From Flavonifractor sp. An10 (lineage in GTDB: Bacteria; Bacillota; Clostridia; Oscillospirales; Oscillospiraceae): 64,000 nucleotides of DNA. Of this stretch, positions 43,748-52,455 are shown piece by piece. The DNA lies in contig NZ_NFMB01000004.1 in the NCBI RefSeq assembly GCF_002161215.1, positions 1-64,000 on the forward strand. The letters are read 5' to 3'. Under the pieces are notes generated by a model. That model saw only the letters and a program-made list of their open reading frames with translations. It ran no database searches and was not told the DNA's origin. The translations under genes were made by a program, and so were the position numbers. Position 1 is the stretch's first letter, and each line of letters opens with the position of its first letter.

Positions 43748-44733
43748 CCGTGGCGGTGATCGCCTTTACCCGCAGAGGCGCGGCCCTGGGGAAAACCCTG
43801 GCGGCCGCCCTGGGCGGCACCCTGGCCGCCCCCGCCCGCTTTGCCGCAGACGTGGGGGCGGAGCCGGTTCCCTCCCTGGACGCCTGGACGGCGGCACAGT
43901 GGGGGAGGGCCGAGGGGCTGATCTTCGTGGGGGCGGCGGGCATCGCCGTGCGGGCCATCGCCCCCCATGTCAAGGATAAGTTCACCGACCCCGCCGTAGT
44001 CAGCGTGGACGAGGCGGGGCGGTTTGCCGTCCCCCTGCTGTCCGGTCACGTGGGGGGCGCCAATGCGCTGGCCCTCCGGGTGGCGGCCCTCACCGGCGGA
44101 CAGGCGGCGGTGTCCACCGCCACCGACGTCAACGGCCTCTTCGCCGTGGACGTGTGGGCGAAAGGGAACGGCCTTGCCATCACCGACCGGACGCTGGCGA
44201 AAGAGGTCTCCGCCGCCCTGCTGGACGGGACGCCGGTGGGCTTTGCCAGCGACTTCAGCCACCCCTGCCCGGAGGGCCTCACGGACGGCCCGGCGGAGCT
44301 GGGGGTGTGGGTCACCGATCGGACGGGGGCGGGGCCCTTTTCCCGCACCCTGCGGCTGGCTCCCCAAAGCCTGATTTTAGGCATCGGCTGCCGCCGGGGG
44401 ACGGAACAGGCGGCCATCGAGGCCCTGACCTCCGCCGCCCTGGCGGGGTATGAGCCCCGGGCCGTGGCGGCGGTTGCCACCATCGACTTAAAGAAAGACG
44501 AGCCGGGCCTGCTGGCCTTCTGCCAGGCCCATCACCTGCCCCTGCGCACCTTCCCGGCGGAGGTGCTGGCGGCGGCGGAGGGGGACTTCACCCCCTCGGA
44601 TTTTGTGAAAAGTGTCACCGGCGTGGACAACGTGTGCGAGCGGGCGGCGGTGTGTGCCGGGGGGTGGATCATCGTCCCCAAGCAGGCGAAAAACGGCGTC
44701 ACCGTTGCGGTGGCGAGAAAGGAAACCCTATGA
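43744..44733 (+). CDS. cbiG: Cobalt-precorrin-5A hydrolase
   Basis: 329 residues, opens the delta-lactone of cobalt-precorrin-5A and releases acetaldehyde. N-terminal and central domains show GLIFVGAAGIAVRAIAP and PLLSGHVGGANALA; the C-terminal domain reads ILGIGCRRGTEQAAIE and VAAVATIDLKKDE. Presence of CbiG together with CbiD and CbiK marks the oxygen-independent pathway. Start and stop overlap both neighbours by 4 bases. Confidence 0.95.
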   Translation: MTVAVIAFTRRGAALGKTLAAALGGTLAAPARFAADVGAEPVPSLDAWTAAQWGRAEGLIFVGAAGIAVRAIAPHVKDKFTDPAVVSVDEAGRFAVPLLSGHVGGANALALRVAALTGGQAAVSTATDVNGLFAVDVWAKGNGLAITDRTLAKEVSAALLDGTPVGFASDFSHPCPEGLTDGPAELGVWVTDRTGAGPFSRTLRLAPQSLILGIGCRRGTEQAAIEALTSAALAGYEPRAVAAVATIDLKKDEPGLLAFCQAHHLPLRTFPAEVLAAAEGDFTPSDFVKSVTGVDNVCERAAVCAGGWIIVPKQAKNGVTVAVARKETL

Positions 44734-45467
44734 AAGTGACTGTCATCGGGCTGGGCCCCGGCGGCGGGGCGGATCTCACCGGCCGGGCCCGGGCCGCCCT
44801 GGAGGAGTGCGACCTGCTTGTGGGCTATACCGCCTACATCGACCTGGTGAAGGAGGACTTCCCGGACAAGGAGACCCTGTCCACCGGCATGCGGCGGGAG
44901 GTGGACCGCTGCCGGGCGGCGGTGGAGGCCGCCCTCACCGGCAAAAACGTGGCGGTGGTGTGCTCCGGCGACTCCGGTGTGTACGGCATGGCGGGCCTGA
45001 TCTACGAGGTGGCCCAGGAGTACGACCCCATCGACATCGAGGTGGTGCCCGGCATCACCGCCGCCTGCGGCGGGGCCGCCGTGCTGGGGGCCCCCCTGAC
45101 CCACGACTTCGCCGTGGTGTCCCTGTCCGACCTGCTCACCCCCTGGGAGAAAATCGAGGCGCGGCTCACCGCTGCCGCCCGGGCGGACTTCGTCCTCTGC
45201 CTCTACAACCCGGCCAGCAGGAGCCGGCCGGACTACCTCCGGCGGGCCTGCGACATCCTGCTCGCCGCCGGCAAGAGCCCGGACACCGTCTGCGGCACCG
45301 TGCGCAACATCGGCCGGGCGGGGGAGGAGGCCCGCATCCTCACCCTGGGCCGGCTGCGGGACACCCAGGTGGACATGTTCACCACCGTGTTTGTGGGGAA
45401 CAGCCAGACCAAGGTGCTGGGCGGCAAGATGGTCACCCCCCGGGGTTATTTCCAGCGGGAAAATTGA
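44730..45467 (+). CDS. cbiH: Cobalt-factor III / precorrin-3B C17-methyltransferase
   Basis: 245 residues, methyltransferase fold. VTVIGLGPGGGADLTGRA, LVGYTAYIDLV, CSGDSGVYGMAGL, VVPGITAACGGAAVLGAPL and LYNPASRSRPDYL are CobJ/CbiH hallmarks. Performs ring contraction and C17 methylation. ATG 44730 overlaps the cbiG stop (ATGA). A short palindrome separates it from cbiJ. Confidence 0.95.
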   Translation: MKVTVIGLGPGGGADLTGRARAALEECDLLVGYTAYIDLVKEDFPDKETLSTGMRREVDRCRAAVEAALTGKNVAVVCSGDSGVYGMAGLIYEVAQEYDPIDIEVVPGITAACGGAAVLGAPLTHDFAVVSLSDLLTPWEKIEARLTAAARADFVLCLYNPASRSRPDYLRRACDILLAAGKSPDTVCGTVRNIGRAGEEARILTLGRLRDTQVDMFTTVFVGNSQTKVLGGKMVTPRGYFQREN

Positions 45468-45468
45468 G

Positions 45469-45496
45469 GTGGGCGCGCCGGGTCGTCGCGCCCCAC
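45469..45496. repeat. Short dispersed palindrome, family C
   Basis: GTGGGCGCGCCGGGTCGT and the arm CGCGCCCCAC form an imperfect dyad between cbiH and cbiJ. The inverse lies at 53487-53512 with about 25 of 26 bases in common. Confidence 0.65.
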
Positions 45497-45523
45497 GGAC
45501 ACCCGCACACAAGGAGGAGGACG

Positions 45524-46267
45524 ATGGACAAAATCCTATTGTTCGGCGGCACCGGGGAGGGCCGGGCCCTGGCGGAGTGGATGCTTGCAGAGCGCATCCC
45601 CTGCACGGTCTGTGTGGCCACGGAGTACGGGGAGACCCTGCTCCCCGCCGGGGCGGAGGCCCACGTGGGCCGCATGGACCGGGATGAGATGGCGGCCCTG
45701 ATGGGGCGAGGCTACGCCCTGGTGGTGGACGCCACCCACCCCTACGCGGTGGAGGTGACGGAGAACATCAAAGCCGCGGCGGAGGCGGCGGGCCTGCCCC
45801 GGCTGCGGCTGGTTCGCCAGTCCGGCGGGGGGGACGGCTGCCTCCGGGCGGCGGACATGGCCGGTGCGGCGGCGCTGCTGAGAGAGCTGCCCGGCAACGT
45901 ACTCCTCACCACCGGCAGCAAGGAGCTCCACCACTTCGCCGTCCCCGGCCTGGCGGAGCGGTGCTATCCCCGGGTGCTGCCCATGGTGGACTCCCTGGAG
46001 CGGTGCCTGACGCTGGGCTTTCCGCCCAGGAACATCATCTGCATGCAGGGGCCCTTCTCCAAAGAGCTGAACGTGGCCCTGCTGCGGCAGTACCGGATCA
46101 AAACCCTGGTGACCAAGGACACCGGCGGCTATGGCGGCTTCCGGGAGAAGGCGGAGGCGGCCCAAGAGGCGGGCTGTGCCCTGCTGGTGGTGGAGCGGCC
46201 CGGCGCGGAGGACGGCCTGACCCTGGAACAGATTCAGGCAGAGATTGCAAGGAGGACGGGCGTATGA
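45524..46267 (+). CDS. cbiJ: Precorrin-6A reductase
   Basis: 247 residues. ILLFGGTGEGRALAEWML is the NADPH-binding N-terminus of CbiJ/CobK; VVDATHPYAVEVTENI, LLTTGSKEL and LVTKDTGGYGGFREKAEAA complete the signature. Reduces cobalt-precorrin-6A. AAGGAGGAGG lies before ATG 45524. Overlaps the next gene by 4 bases. Confidence 0.95.
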   Translation: MDKILLFGGTGEGRALAEWMLAERIPCTVCVATEYGETLLPAGAEAHVGRMDRDEMAALMGRGYALVVDATHPYAVEVTENIKAAAEAAGLPRLRLVRQSGGGDGCLRAADMAGAAALLRELPGNVLLTTGSKELHHFAVPGLAERCYPRVLPMVDSLERCLTLGFPPRNIICMQGPFSKELNVALLRQYRIKTLVTKDTGGYGGFREKAEAAQEAGCALLVVERPGAEDGLTLEQIQAEIARRTGV

Positions 46268-47457
46268 AGGTCTATCTCATCGGCGTGGGCATGGGCAACC
46301 CGGAGACCCTGACAGTCCGCGCCCTGGAGGCCATCCAGGCGTGCCCCGTGCTGGTGGGGGCCCGCCGCCTGCTGGAGCCCTGGGCGGAGAGCCACGAATG
46401 TGTGCCCCTCATCACCGCCGCCGACATCGCCGAGTTCATCGGAAAGACCCCGGAGGGCCCTGTGGCCGTCCTCCTGTCCGGCGACACCGGGTTTTACAGC
46501 GGGGCCAGGAACCTGTGGCCCCTGCTGGGCAGCTACGAGGTGGAGACGGTGCCCGGCATCTCCTCCCTCACCTACTTCTGCGCCAAGATCCAGACCACCT
46601 GGCAGGACGCGAAACTGGTCAGCGCCCACGGCCGGGCCCACAACCTGGCGGGGGAGATCCAGCGCAGCGTCAAGACCTTCGCCCTCACCGGCGGGGCCAC
46701 CAGGGTGGAGGACGTGTGCCGGGAGCTGGTGGAGCGGGGCCTGGGGGAGGTCCAGCTCTCCGTGGGGGAGCGGCTGAGTTACTCCGACGAGCGCATCGTC
46801 ACCGGCACGGCGGCGGAGCTGGCGGGGGAGACCTTCGCCGACCTGTCCGTCCTGCTGGCGGAGAACCCCGACCCGGTGGTGCGGCCGTGGAACGGCTCCG
46901 GCCTGCCCGACGGGGCCTTCCTCCGGGGGGACGTGCCCATGACCAAGGAGGAGGTGCGCGCTCTCGCCCTGTCCAAGCTGCGGCTGGAGGAACACCACGT
47001 GGTGTGGGACGTGGGGGCGGGCACCGGCTCCGTCTCCGTGGAGTGCGCCCTGTCCTGCCCCGCCGGGCGGGTGTACGCCGTGGAGAAGAAGGACGCCGCC
47101 CTGGCCCTGCTGGCCGAGAACAAGGCCCGGTTCCACGCCGTCAATCTGGAGATTGTGGCGGGGACGGCCCCGGAGGCCCTGGAAAATCTGCCCGCCCCCG
47201 ACCGGGTGTTCCTGGGGGGCACCTCCGGCAGCCTGGAGGAGATTCTCCAGGTGGTGTTCCATAAGAATCCCGCCGCCCGGGTGGTGTGCACCGCCGTCAC
47301 TCTGGAGACGGTGGGGGAGGCGGCCAAATGCTTTGCCCGGCTGGGCAGTCCGGACATGGTGCAGATCTCTGTCACCCGCACCCGCCCGGCGGGGCGGTAC
47401 CACCTGATGGACGCCCAGAACCCGGTGTGGATCTTCTCCGGGGAGGGGCTGGCATGA
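46264..47457 (+). CDS. cobL: Cobalt-precorrin-7 methyltransferase/decarboxylase, CbiE-CbiT fusion (CobL)
   Basis: 397 residues combining two enzymes. Residues 1 to about 205 are CbiE (C5 methyltransferase fold: YLIGVGMGNPETLTVRALEA, LLSGDTGFYSGARNL, VPGISSLTYFCAK). Residues about 215-397 are CbiT (C15 methylase and C12 decarboxylase) with MTKEEVRALALSKLRL and the class I SAM motif VWDVGAGTGSVSVE. The fusion is like CobL of the aerobic pathway, though the surrounding genes are of the anaerobic type. ATG 46264 overlaps cbiJ. Confidence 0.95.
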   Translation: MKVYLIGVGMGNPETLTVRALEAIQACPVLVGARRLLEPWAESHECVPLITAADIAEFIGKTPEGPVAVLLSGDTGFYSGARNLWPLLGSYEVETVPGISSLTYFCAKIQTTWQDAKLVSAHGRAHNLAGEIQRSVKTFALTGGATRVEDVCRELVERGLGEVQLSVGERLSYSDERIVTGTAAELAGETFADLSVLLAENPDPVVRPWNGSGLPDGAFLRGDVPMTKEEVRALALSKLRLEEHHVVWDVGAGTGSVSVECALSCPAGRVYAVEKKDAALALLAENKARFHAVNLEIVAGTAPEALENLPAPDRVFLGGTSGSLEEILQVVFHKNPAARVVCTAVTLETVGEAAKCFARLGSPDMVQISVTRTRPAGRYHLMDAQNPVWIFSGEGLA

Positions 47458-48830
47458 GCGCGCCCCGTCTGCTGCTCTGCGCCCCGGCCAGCGGGGGCGG
47501 CAAGACCACCCTGACCTGCGCCATCCTCCAGGTTCTGGTGAACCGGGGGGCAAACCCGGTGGCCTTCAAGTGCGGCCCGGACTACATCGACCCCATGTTC
47601 CACAGCGAGATCATCGGGGCCAAAAGCCGCAACCTGGATCTGTTCTTCCTGGGGGCGGACACCACCCGGTATCTGCTGGAGGAGAACAGCCGGGACAGCA
47701 GCCTGGCCCTCATCGAGGGGGTCATGGGCTACTACGACGGCATCGGCCTCAGCGCCGAGGCCAGCGCCTACGACCTGGCCCGCGCCACCCGCACCCCGGC
47801 GGTGCTGGTGCTGGACGGCCGGGGGCGGGCCCTCACCGCCGCCGCCGTGGTGAAGGGCATGAAAGACTTCCGGCCGGACAGCGGCATCGCGGGGGTCATT
47901 CTCAACCGGGTGTCCCCCATGCTCTACCCCCGCTTGAGGGAGGCCATCGAGAGGGAGACGGGGGTAAAGGTCTACGGCTTTCTCCCCAACCGGCCGGACT
48001 GCGCCCTGGAGAGCCGCCACCTGGGGCTGGTCACCGCCGCCGAGGTGGCGGGCCTGAAGGAGAAGCTGTCCGCCCTGGCCGCCCAGACCGAGGAAACGGT
48101 GGATATCGACGGCCTGCTGGCCCTGGCGGCCTCCGCCCCGGAGCTGGCGGCCAAACCCATGGCCCTGCCGGAGCCGGTGGAGGGGAGGCCCCGCATCGCC
48201 GTGGCGAGGGATAAGGCCTTCTGCTTCTACTACGCCGACGGCCTGGCCCTGCTGGAAAAGCTGGGGGCGGAGCTGGTGGAGTTCTCCCCCCTGGCCGACG
48301 AGGGCCTGCCCGAGGGAATCTGCGGCCTCTACCTGGGGGGCGGCTACCCGGAGCTGTACGCCGAGGCGCTGGCGGACAACCGCCCCATGCGGGAGGAAGT
48401 GCGCGCCGCCGTGCTGGGCGGCCTGCCCACGGTGGCCGAGTGCGGCGGATTCCTCTACTTGAATCAGACCCTGGCCGACGGGGAGGGCCGGGAATGGCCC
48501 ATGGCGGGGGTGTTCCCAGGCCGGGCGGCCAACACCGGTAAGCTGGGCCGGTTCGGGTATATCACCCTGACGGCCAAAACCGACGGGCTGCTGGGCCCGG
48601 CGGGGACGAAGATCCCCGCCCATGAGTTCCACTACTGGGACACCGACGCGCCGGGGAGCGCCTTCCGGGCGGAGAAGCCCCAGAGCACCCGGGGCTGGGA
48701 CTGCGCCTACCACACCCCAACCCTCTACGCCGGGTTCCCCCATTTCCACTTCTGCGCCGCGCGGTCGGCGGCACAGAGATTCGTGGCGGCAGCCCGCCGC
48801 TGTCAAAACAATCAGGAGGCATTGTCATGA
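47454..48830 (+). CDS. cbiA: Cobyrinate a,c-diamide synthase
   Basis: 458 residues, ATP- and glutamine-dependent amidation of the a and c side chains. N-terminal P-loop region LLLCAPASGGGKTTLTCAIL with FKCGPDYIDPMFH; the C-terminal class I glutaminase has the nucleophilic Cys in VAECGGFLYLN and a final HFHF motif. Length standard. Overlaps both neighbours by 4 bases. Confidence 0.96.
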   Translation: MSAPRLLLCAPASGGGKTTLTCAILQVLVNRGANPVAFKCGPDYIDPMFHSEIIGAKSRNLDLFFLGADTTRYLLEENSRDSSLALIEGVMGYYDGIGLSAEASAYDLARATRTPAVLVLDGRGRALTAAAVVKGMKDFRPDSGIAGVILNRVSPMLYPRLREAIERETGVKVYGFLPNRPDCALESRHLGLVTAAEVAGLKEKLSALAAQTEETVDIDGLLALAASAPELAAKPMALPEPVEGRPRIAVARDKAFCFYYADGLALLEKLGAELVEFSPLADEGLPEGICGLYLGGGYPELYAEALADNRPMREEVRAAVLGGLPTVAECGGFLYLNQTLADGEGREWPMAGVFPGRAANTGKLGRFGYITLTAKTDGLLGPAGTKIPAHEFHYWDTDAPGSAFRAEKPQSTRGWDCAYHTPTLYAGFPHFHFCAARSAAQRFVAAARRCQNNQEALS

Positions 48831-49885
48831 CGCTGGAAGAAGTCATTCAGGGGATCGTCCCCGCCGATGAAGAGGCCATGGGTCGGGCGAAGGCCCGGTG
48901 GGACTCCATTGCCAAGCCCCTGGGCAGCCTGGGGGCGCTGGAGGACGCGGTGATCCGCATCGCCGGCATGACCGGAAGCCCCGACGTGGACATCTCCAAA
49001 CGGGCGGTGGTGGTCATGTGCGCCGACAACGGCGTGGTGGCCGAGGGGGTCACCCAGACCGGCCAGGAGGTCACCGCCATCGTGGCGGAGAACATGTCCA
49101 CCGGGGACACCAGCGTGTGCGCCATGTCCCGCGCCGCAGGCGCGGAGGTGGTGCCGGTGGACATCGGCACCGTCACCCCCCTGAAGGGAGCGCGCATCCG
49201 CCAGAAGTGCGTCCGCCGGGGCACCGCCAACATGACCCAGGGCCCCGCCATGAGCCGGGAGGAGGCCGTCCAGGCCATCCTGGCGGGGGTGGAGATTGCC
49301 CGGGAGCTGCGGGGCCGGGGCGTCAAGCTGCTGGCCACCGGTGAGATGGGCATCGGCAACACCACCACATCCTCCGCCCTGGCCGCCGTGCTGCTGAACC
49401 GGCCGGTGGAGGATATGACCGGCCGGGGGGCGGGGCTGTCCTCCGAGGGCCTGCAGAGAAAGATCCGGGCCATCGAGACCGCCGTCCGGGTGAACCGGCC
49501 CGACCCCGGCGACGTGCTGGACGTGCTCCACAAGGTGGGGGGGCTGGACATCGCCGGGCTGGCCGGCGTGTTCCTGGGGGGCGCCCTGTGCCGCACCCCC
49601 GTGCTGGTGGACGGGTTCATCTCCTCCGTGGCCGCCCTGGTGGCCGCCCGGCTGTGCCCCCAATGTAAGGACTACATGCTGGGCTCCCACGCCTCCGAGG
49701 AGCCGGCCAGCCAGCTGGTGCTCTCTGAGCTGAACCTGCGGCCCTTCCTCTACGCCGGGATGCGCTTGGGGGAGGGCACCGGCGCCGTGGCCGTTATGCC
49801 TCTGCTGGACATGGGCCTGGCGGTCTATCGGGAGATGACCACCTTTGAGGATACGAACATTGAGGCATACCAGCCATTAGTCTAG
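48827..49885 (+). CDS. cobT: Nicotinate-nucleotide--dimethylbenzimidazole phosphoribosyltransferase
   Basis: 352 residues, activating the lower-ligand base as its alpha-ribotide phosphate. CobT features: RWDSIAKPLGSLGALED, VVMCADNGVVAEGVTQTG, LATGEMGIGNTTTSSALAA and SHASEEPASQLVL. No dimethylbenzimidazole synthesis genes (bza) are seen, so the base may be salvaged or another benzimidazole or purine used. The stop codon TAG is part of the first box (CTAGGGGGGAC) of the mosaic element that follows. Confidence 0.96.
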   Translation: MTLEEVIQGIVPADEEAMGRAKARWDSIAKPLGSLGALEDAVIRIAGMTGSPDVDISKRAVVVMCADNGVVAEGVTQTGQEVTAIVAENMSTGDTSVCAMSRAAGAEVVPVDIGTVTPLKGARIRQKCVRRGTANMTQGPAMSREEAVQAILAGVEIARELRGRGVKLLATGEMGIGNTTTSSALAAVLLNRPVEDMTGRGAGLSSEGLQRKIRAIETAVRVNRPDPGDVLDVLHKVGGLDIAGLAGVFLGGALCRTPVLVDGFISSVAALVAARLCPQCKDYMLGSHASEEPASQLVLSELNLRPFLYAGMRLGEGTGAVAVMPLLDMGLAVYREMTTFEDTNIEAYQPLV

Positions 49886-50204
49886 GGGGGACTTTGTCTT
49901 CTGAAATCAAGGTGGCTGACGCTTGATTTCCATCGAACCTGCCCCCGGCAGGTTCGACCCTAGATACGGCGGCGGTTCCCAAGGAAACCGCCGCCGATAC
50001 CCCCCTCACCCGCGCCTGCGCGGGTGGTTGCCCGCCGGTGGCGGAGCAAGCAGTGGTGTGCTGCGCAGGCGCGCAAGGTGAATTGCCCCGTAGGGGCAAG
50101 AGAAGGCACCCTGGGGTGTGTCCTGCTCCGCACAGATTTTGATTGGATTTCGCCGCGAGGCGGCGAAACTCTGCGAGGCCGTAGGGCGGGGGCTTGCCCC
50201 CGCC
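49882..50204 (+). repeat. Mosaic intergenic element, copy 2 (between cobT and cobU)
   Basis: This 335-base gap (49886-50220) has no gene. In order: CTAGGGGGGACTTTGTC, hairpins GAAATCAAG/CTTGATTTC and TCGAACCTGCC/GGCAGGTTCGA, CCCTAGATAC, hairpin GGCGGCGGTT, GATACCCCCCTC, a CCCGCGC hairpin, GTGTGCTGCGCAGGCGC, the CAAGGTGAATTGCCCC hairpin (50074-50103), GTCCTGCTCCGCA, an AT-rich run, hairpin TTTCGCCGC/GCGGCGAAA and CTCTGCGAGGC. A GGCGGGGGC palindrome at 50182-50204 follows. Boxes match the copy at 25291-25494; hairpin stems do not. Confidence 0.8.
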
Positions 50205-50220
50205 GATGGGAGGTGCACGC

Positions 50221-50742
50221 ATGCTGATACTGGTATCCGGCGGCGCGGGGAGCGGCAAGTCGGAGTTTGCCGAGGGGCTGGTCACCTCCTCCGGCCTGGA
50301 TCGGCGGGTGTACCTGGCCACCATGAGGGTGTGGGACGCGGAGAGCGTCCGCCGGGTGGAGCGGCACCGGCAGATGCGGGCGGGGAAGGGCTTTGAGACC
50401 CTGGAGTGCCCGGAGAATCTGGCGGGGCTCACCCTGCCCTCCGGTTGCGCCGCCCTGCTGGAGGATCTCTCCAACCTGACCGCCAACGAGTTTTTCGGAG
50501 AGCAGGGCCGTCAGGGGGCCTTTGACCGGGTGCTGGCGGGCATTGACCGCGCCGCCGGGCAGGCCGGGCTGCTGGTGGTGGTGACCAACGAGCTGTTCTC
50601 CGACGGGATGGACTACGGCCCGGACACCCTGGCCTATCTGGATGTGCTGGCCCGGCTGAACCGGGCCGTGGCCGCCCGGGCCGACGCGGTATACGAGGTG
50701 GTCTGCGGGATTCCCGTGGCCTGGAAGGGGGAGAAGCCGTGA
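50221..50742 (+). CDS. cobU: Adenosylcobinamide kinase / adenosylcobinamide-phosphate guanylyltransferase
   Basis: 173 residues. P-loop SGGAGSGKSEFAE at residues 6-18, ATMRVWDAESVRRVERHRQMR with the guanylylated His equivalent near H49, and C-terminal VVTNELFSDG plus ARLNRAVAARADAVYEVVCGIP. It phosphorylates adenosylcobinamide and transfers GMP to it. ATG 50221 has GGGAGGTG a few bases upstream. Its stop overlaps cobS. A shorter CobU-like gene lies two genes on. Confidence 0.92.
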   Translation: MLILVSGGAGSGKSEFAEGLVTSSGLDRRVYLATMRVWDAESVRRVERHRQMRAGKGFETLECPENLAGLTLPSGCAALLEDLSNLTANEFFGEQGRQGAFDRVLAGIDRAAGQAGLLVVVTNELFSDGMDYGPDTLAYLDVLARLNRAVAARADAVYEVVCGIPVAWKGEKP

Positions 50743-51506
50743 AATCCGTCATCATCGCCTTTGCCATGTACTCCAAGCTGCCCATGCCCCGGGTGGACTG
50801 GGAGGAAAAGGCCCTGTCCTGGGCCCTGTGCTGGTTCCCTCTGGTGGGGCTCTTCATCGGGGCCGCCTTGCGGCTGTGGCTGGCCCTGGCCCGCTGGCTG
50901 GGCTTTGGGGACATCTTCACCGCCGCCTTTGCCCTGCTGCTCCCCATCGCCCTCAGCGGCGGCATCCACCTGGACGGCTTCTGCGACACCTGCGACGCCC
51001 TGTCCTCCCACCAGAGCCGGGAGCGGAAGCTGGAGATTTTGAAGGACTCCCACACCGGGGCCTTCGCCATCATCTGCTGCGGGCTGTACCTGATCGTGTT
51101 CTTCGCCGCCTGGTGTGAAGTTTCCGTAGCAGGGCGGGCCGCCCTGGCCCTCTGCCTGGGGCCGGTGCTGTCCCGGGGCCTGTCCGGCCTGTTCGCCGTC
51201 ACCCTGCCCAACGCCCGGGGCACCGGCCTGCTGGCTACCTTCACCGGCCCCATGGACGCGGCCAAGGCCCGGGTGGTGCTGGCGGCGTGGGCGGCGTTGG
51301 CCGCCGTCGCCATGGTGCTCCTGTCCCCCTGGACGGGGGTGGGGGCGCTGGCGGGCGCGGCCCTGGCGTGTCTGTACTATGTGACCACCGCCAAACGGCA
51401 GTTCGGCGGGGTCACCGGCGATCTGGCCGGGTTCTTCCTCCAGCTGTGCGAGCTGGGCATGGTGCTGGGGGCGGCTGCGGCCCAGCGGATGGAGGTGCTG
51501 GTATGA
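50739..51506 (+). CDS. cobS: Adenosylcobinamide-GDP ribazoletransferase (cobalamin synthase)
   Basis: 255-residue membrane enzyme joining adenosylcobinamide-GDP and alpha-ribazole. GGIHLDGFCDTCDAL with the metal-binding Asp residues and SHTGAFAIICCGLYL are CobS signatures; several hydrophobic helices span the protein. GTG start overlapping the cobU stop (GTGA). Confidence 0.95.
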   Translation: MKSVIIAFAMYSKLPMPRVDWEEKALSWALCWFPLVGLFIGAALRLWLALARWLGFGDIFTAAFALLLPIALSGGIHLDGFCDTCDALSSHQSRERKLEILKDSHTGAFAIICCGLYLIVFFAAWCEVSVAGRAALALCLGPVLSRGLSGLFAVTLPNARGTGLLATFTGPMDAAKARVVLAAWAALAAVAMVLLSPWTGVGALAGAALACLYYVTTAKRQFGGVTGDLAGFFLQLCELGMVLGAAAAQRMEVLV

Positions 51507-51859
51507 TGCTCATCATCGGCGGCGCGGGCCAGGGCAAGCTGGCCTACGCCCTGGAAAAGACCGGGTACGGCCCCGACCAGGTGGCCCGCACCCCGGAGGA
51601 GGCCCGCACGAGGCCCATCTTTGCCGGGCTGGAGCAGTGGCCGGAGCTGGACGAGAACGAGCTGCTCGCCGCCAACCCGGACGTGATCCTCATCTGCGAC
51701 GAGGTAGGCTGCGGCGTGGTGCCGGTGGAGCCGGCGCAGCGGAGACGGCGGGAGCAGGTGGGGCGGCTGTGCTGCCGCCTGGCGAAGCGGGCGGAGCGGG
51801 TGGAGCGGATTTTCTGCGGCCTGCCCATGGTTTTGAAAGGAGAGGGCCCATGGAACTGA
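51503..51859 (+). CDS. Short CobU-like protein
   Basis: 118 residues. It keeps the CobU P-loop (IIGGAGQGKLAYAL), the strand VILICDEVGCGVVPVEPAQR and the C-terminal GRLCCRLAKRAERVERIFCGLP, but the central part with the guanylyl-accepting His is missing. Members of this short group are common beside cobS in Clostridia. It may have only one of the CobU activities or be regulatory. Overlaps cobS by 4 bases and cobC by 10. Confidence 0.8.
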   Translation: MMLIIGGAGQGKLAYALEKTGYGPDQVARTPEEARTRPIFAGLEQWPELDENELLAANPDVILICDEVGCGVVPVEPAQRRRREQVGRLCCRLAKRAERVERIFCGLPMVLKGEGPWN

Positions 51860-52455
51860 TTTTGATCCGTCACGGTACCACCCAGGGCAACCTGGAAAAG
51901 CGGTTTATCGGCACCCTGGACGTGCCCCTGCTCCCCCAGGGGGAGGAGCTGGCCCGGCGGGTGGGCCCCACCCTGCCCAGGGTGGAGCACATCTACCGCA
52001 GCCCCCTGCGGCGGTGCCTCCGGACGGCGGAGCTGCTGTGGCCGGGGGTGCCCATGACGGTGGTGGACGAGCTGCGGGAGAGCGACTTCGGCCCCTTTGA
52101 GGGGAAGAACCACGAGGAGCTGAAGGACGACCCCCTCTATCAGGCGTGGATCGGCATGGGGGAGCACCCCGACTTCGCCAACATGCCGGTGGGGGAGAGC
52201 GCCCAGCAGGTCACCGACCGGGTGTCCCGGGGGCTGGAGAAGGTGGCGGCGGACGCCGCCGCCCGCGGCTGTGCGCGGGTGGGGGTGGTGTCCCACGGCG
52301 GGGCCCTCATGAGCCTGCTCACCAAATACGGCCGCCCGGAGCGGGCGTACTACGGCTGGATGTGCCCCAACTGCGGCGGCTTCCGGGCAGAGCTGAACCC
52401 GGATACCCTGGAGCTAACCATTCTGGAGGAGTATGAGGGGGAGAAGGGACTGTGA
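51850..52455 (+). CDS. cobC: Alpha-ribazole phosphatase (histidine phosphatase family)
   Basis: 201 residues. Phosphohistidine motif LILIRHGTTQGN with His8, YRSPLRRCLRTAELL and a second active His in VVSHGGAL. In a cob operon the family removes the phosphate from alpha-ribazole phosphate or from the coenzyme product. ATG 51850 lies inside the end of the preceding gene. Confidence 0.88.
   Translation: MELILIRHGTTQGNLEKRFIGTLDVPLLPQGEELARRVGPTLPRVEHIYRSPLRRCLRTAELLWPGVPMTVVDELRESDFGPFEGKNHEELKDDPLYQAWIGMGEHPDFANMPVGESAQQVTDRVSRGLEKVAADAAARGCARVGVVSHGGALMSLLTKYGRPERAYYGWMCPNCGGFRAELNPDTLELTILEEYEGEKGL

Noticed and set aside
50006-50400. Open frames across the cobT-cobU gap that would extend cobU or give small proteins
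   Set aside because: They read through the mosaic repeat; cobU has a clear start with a ribosome binding site at 50221.
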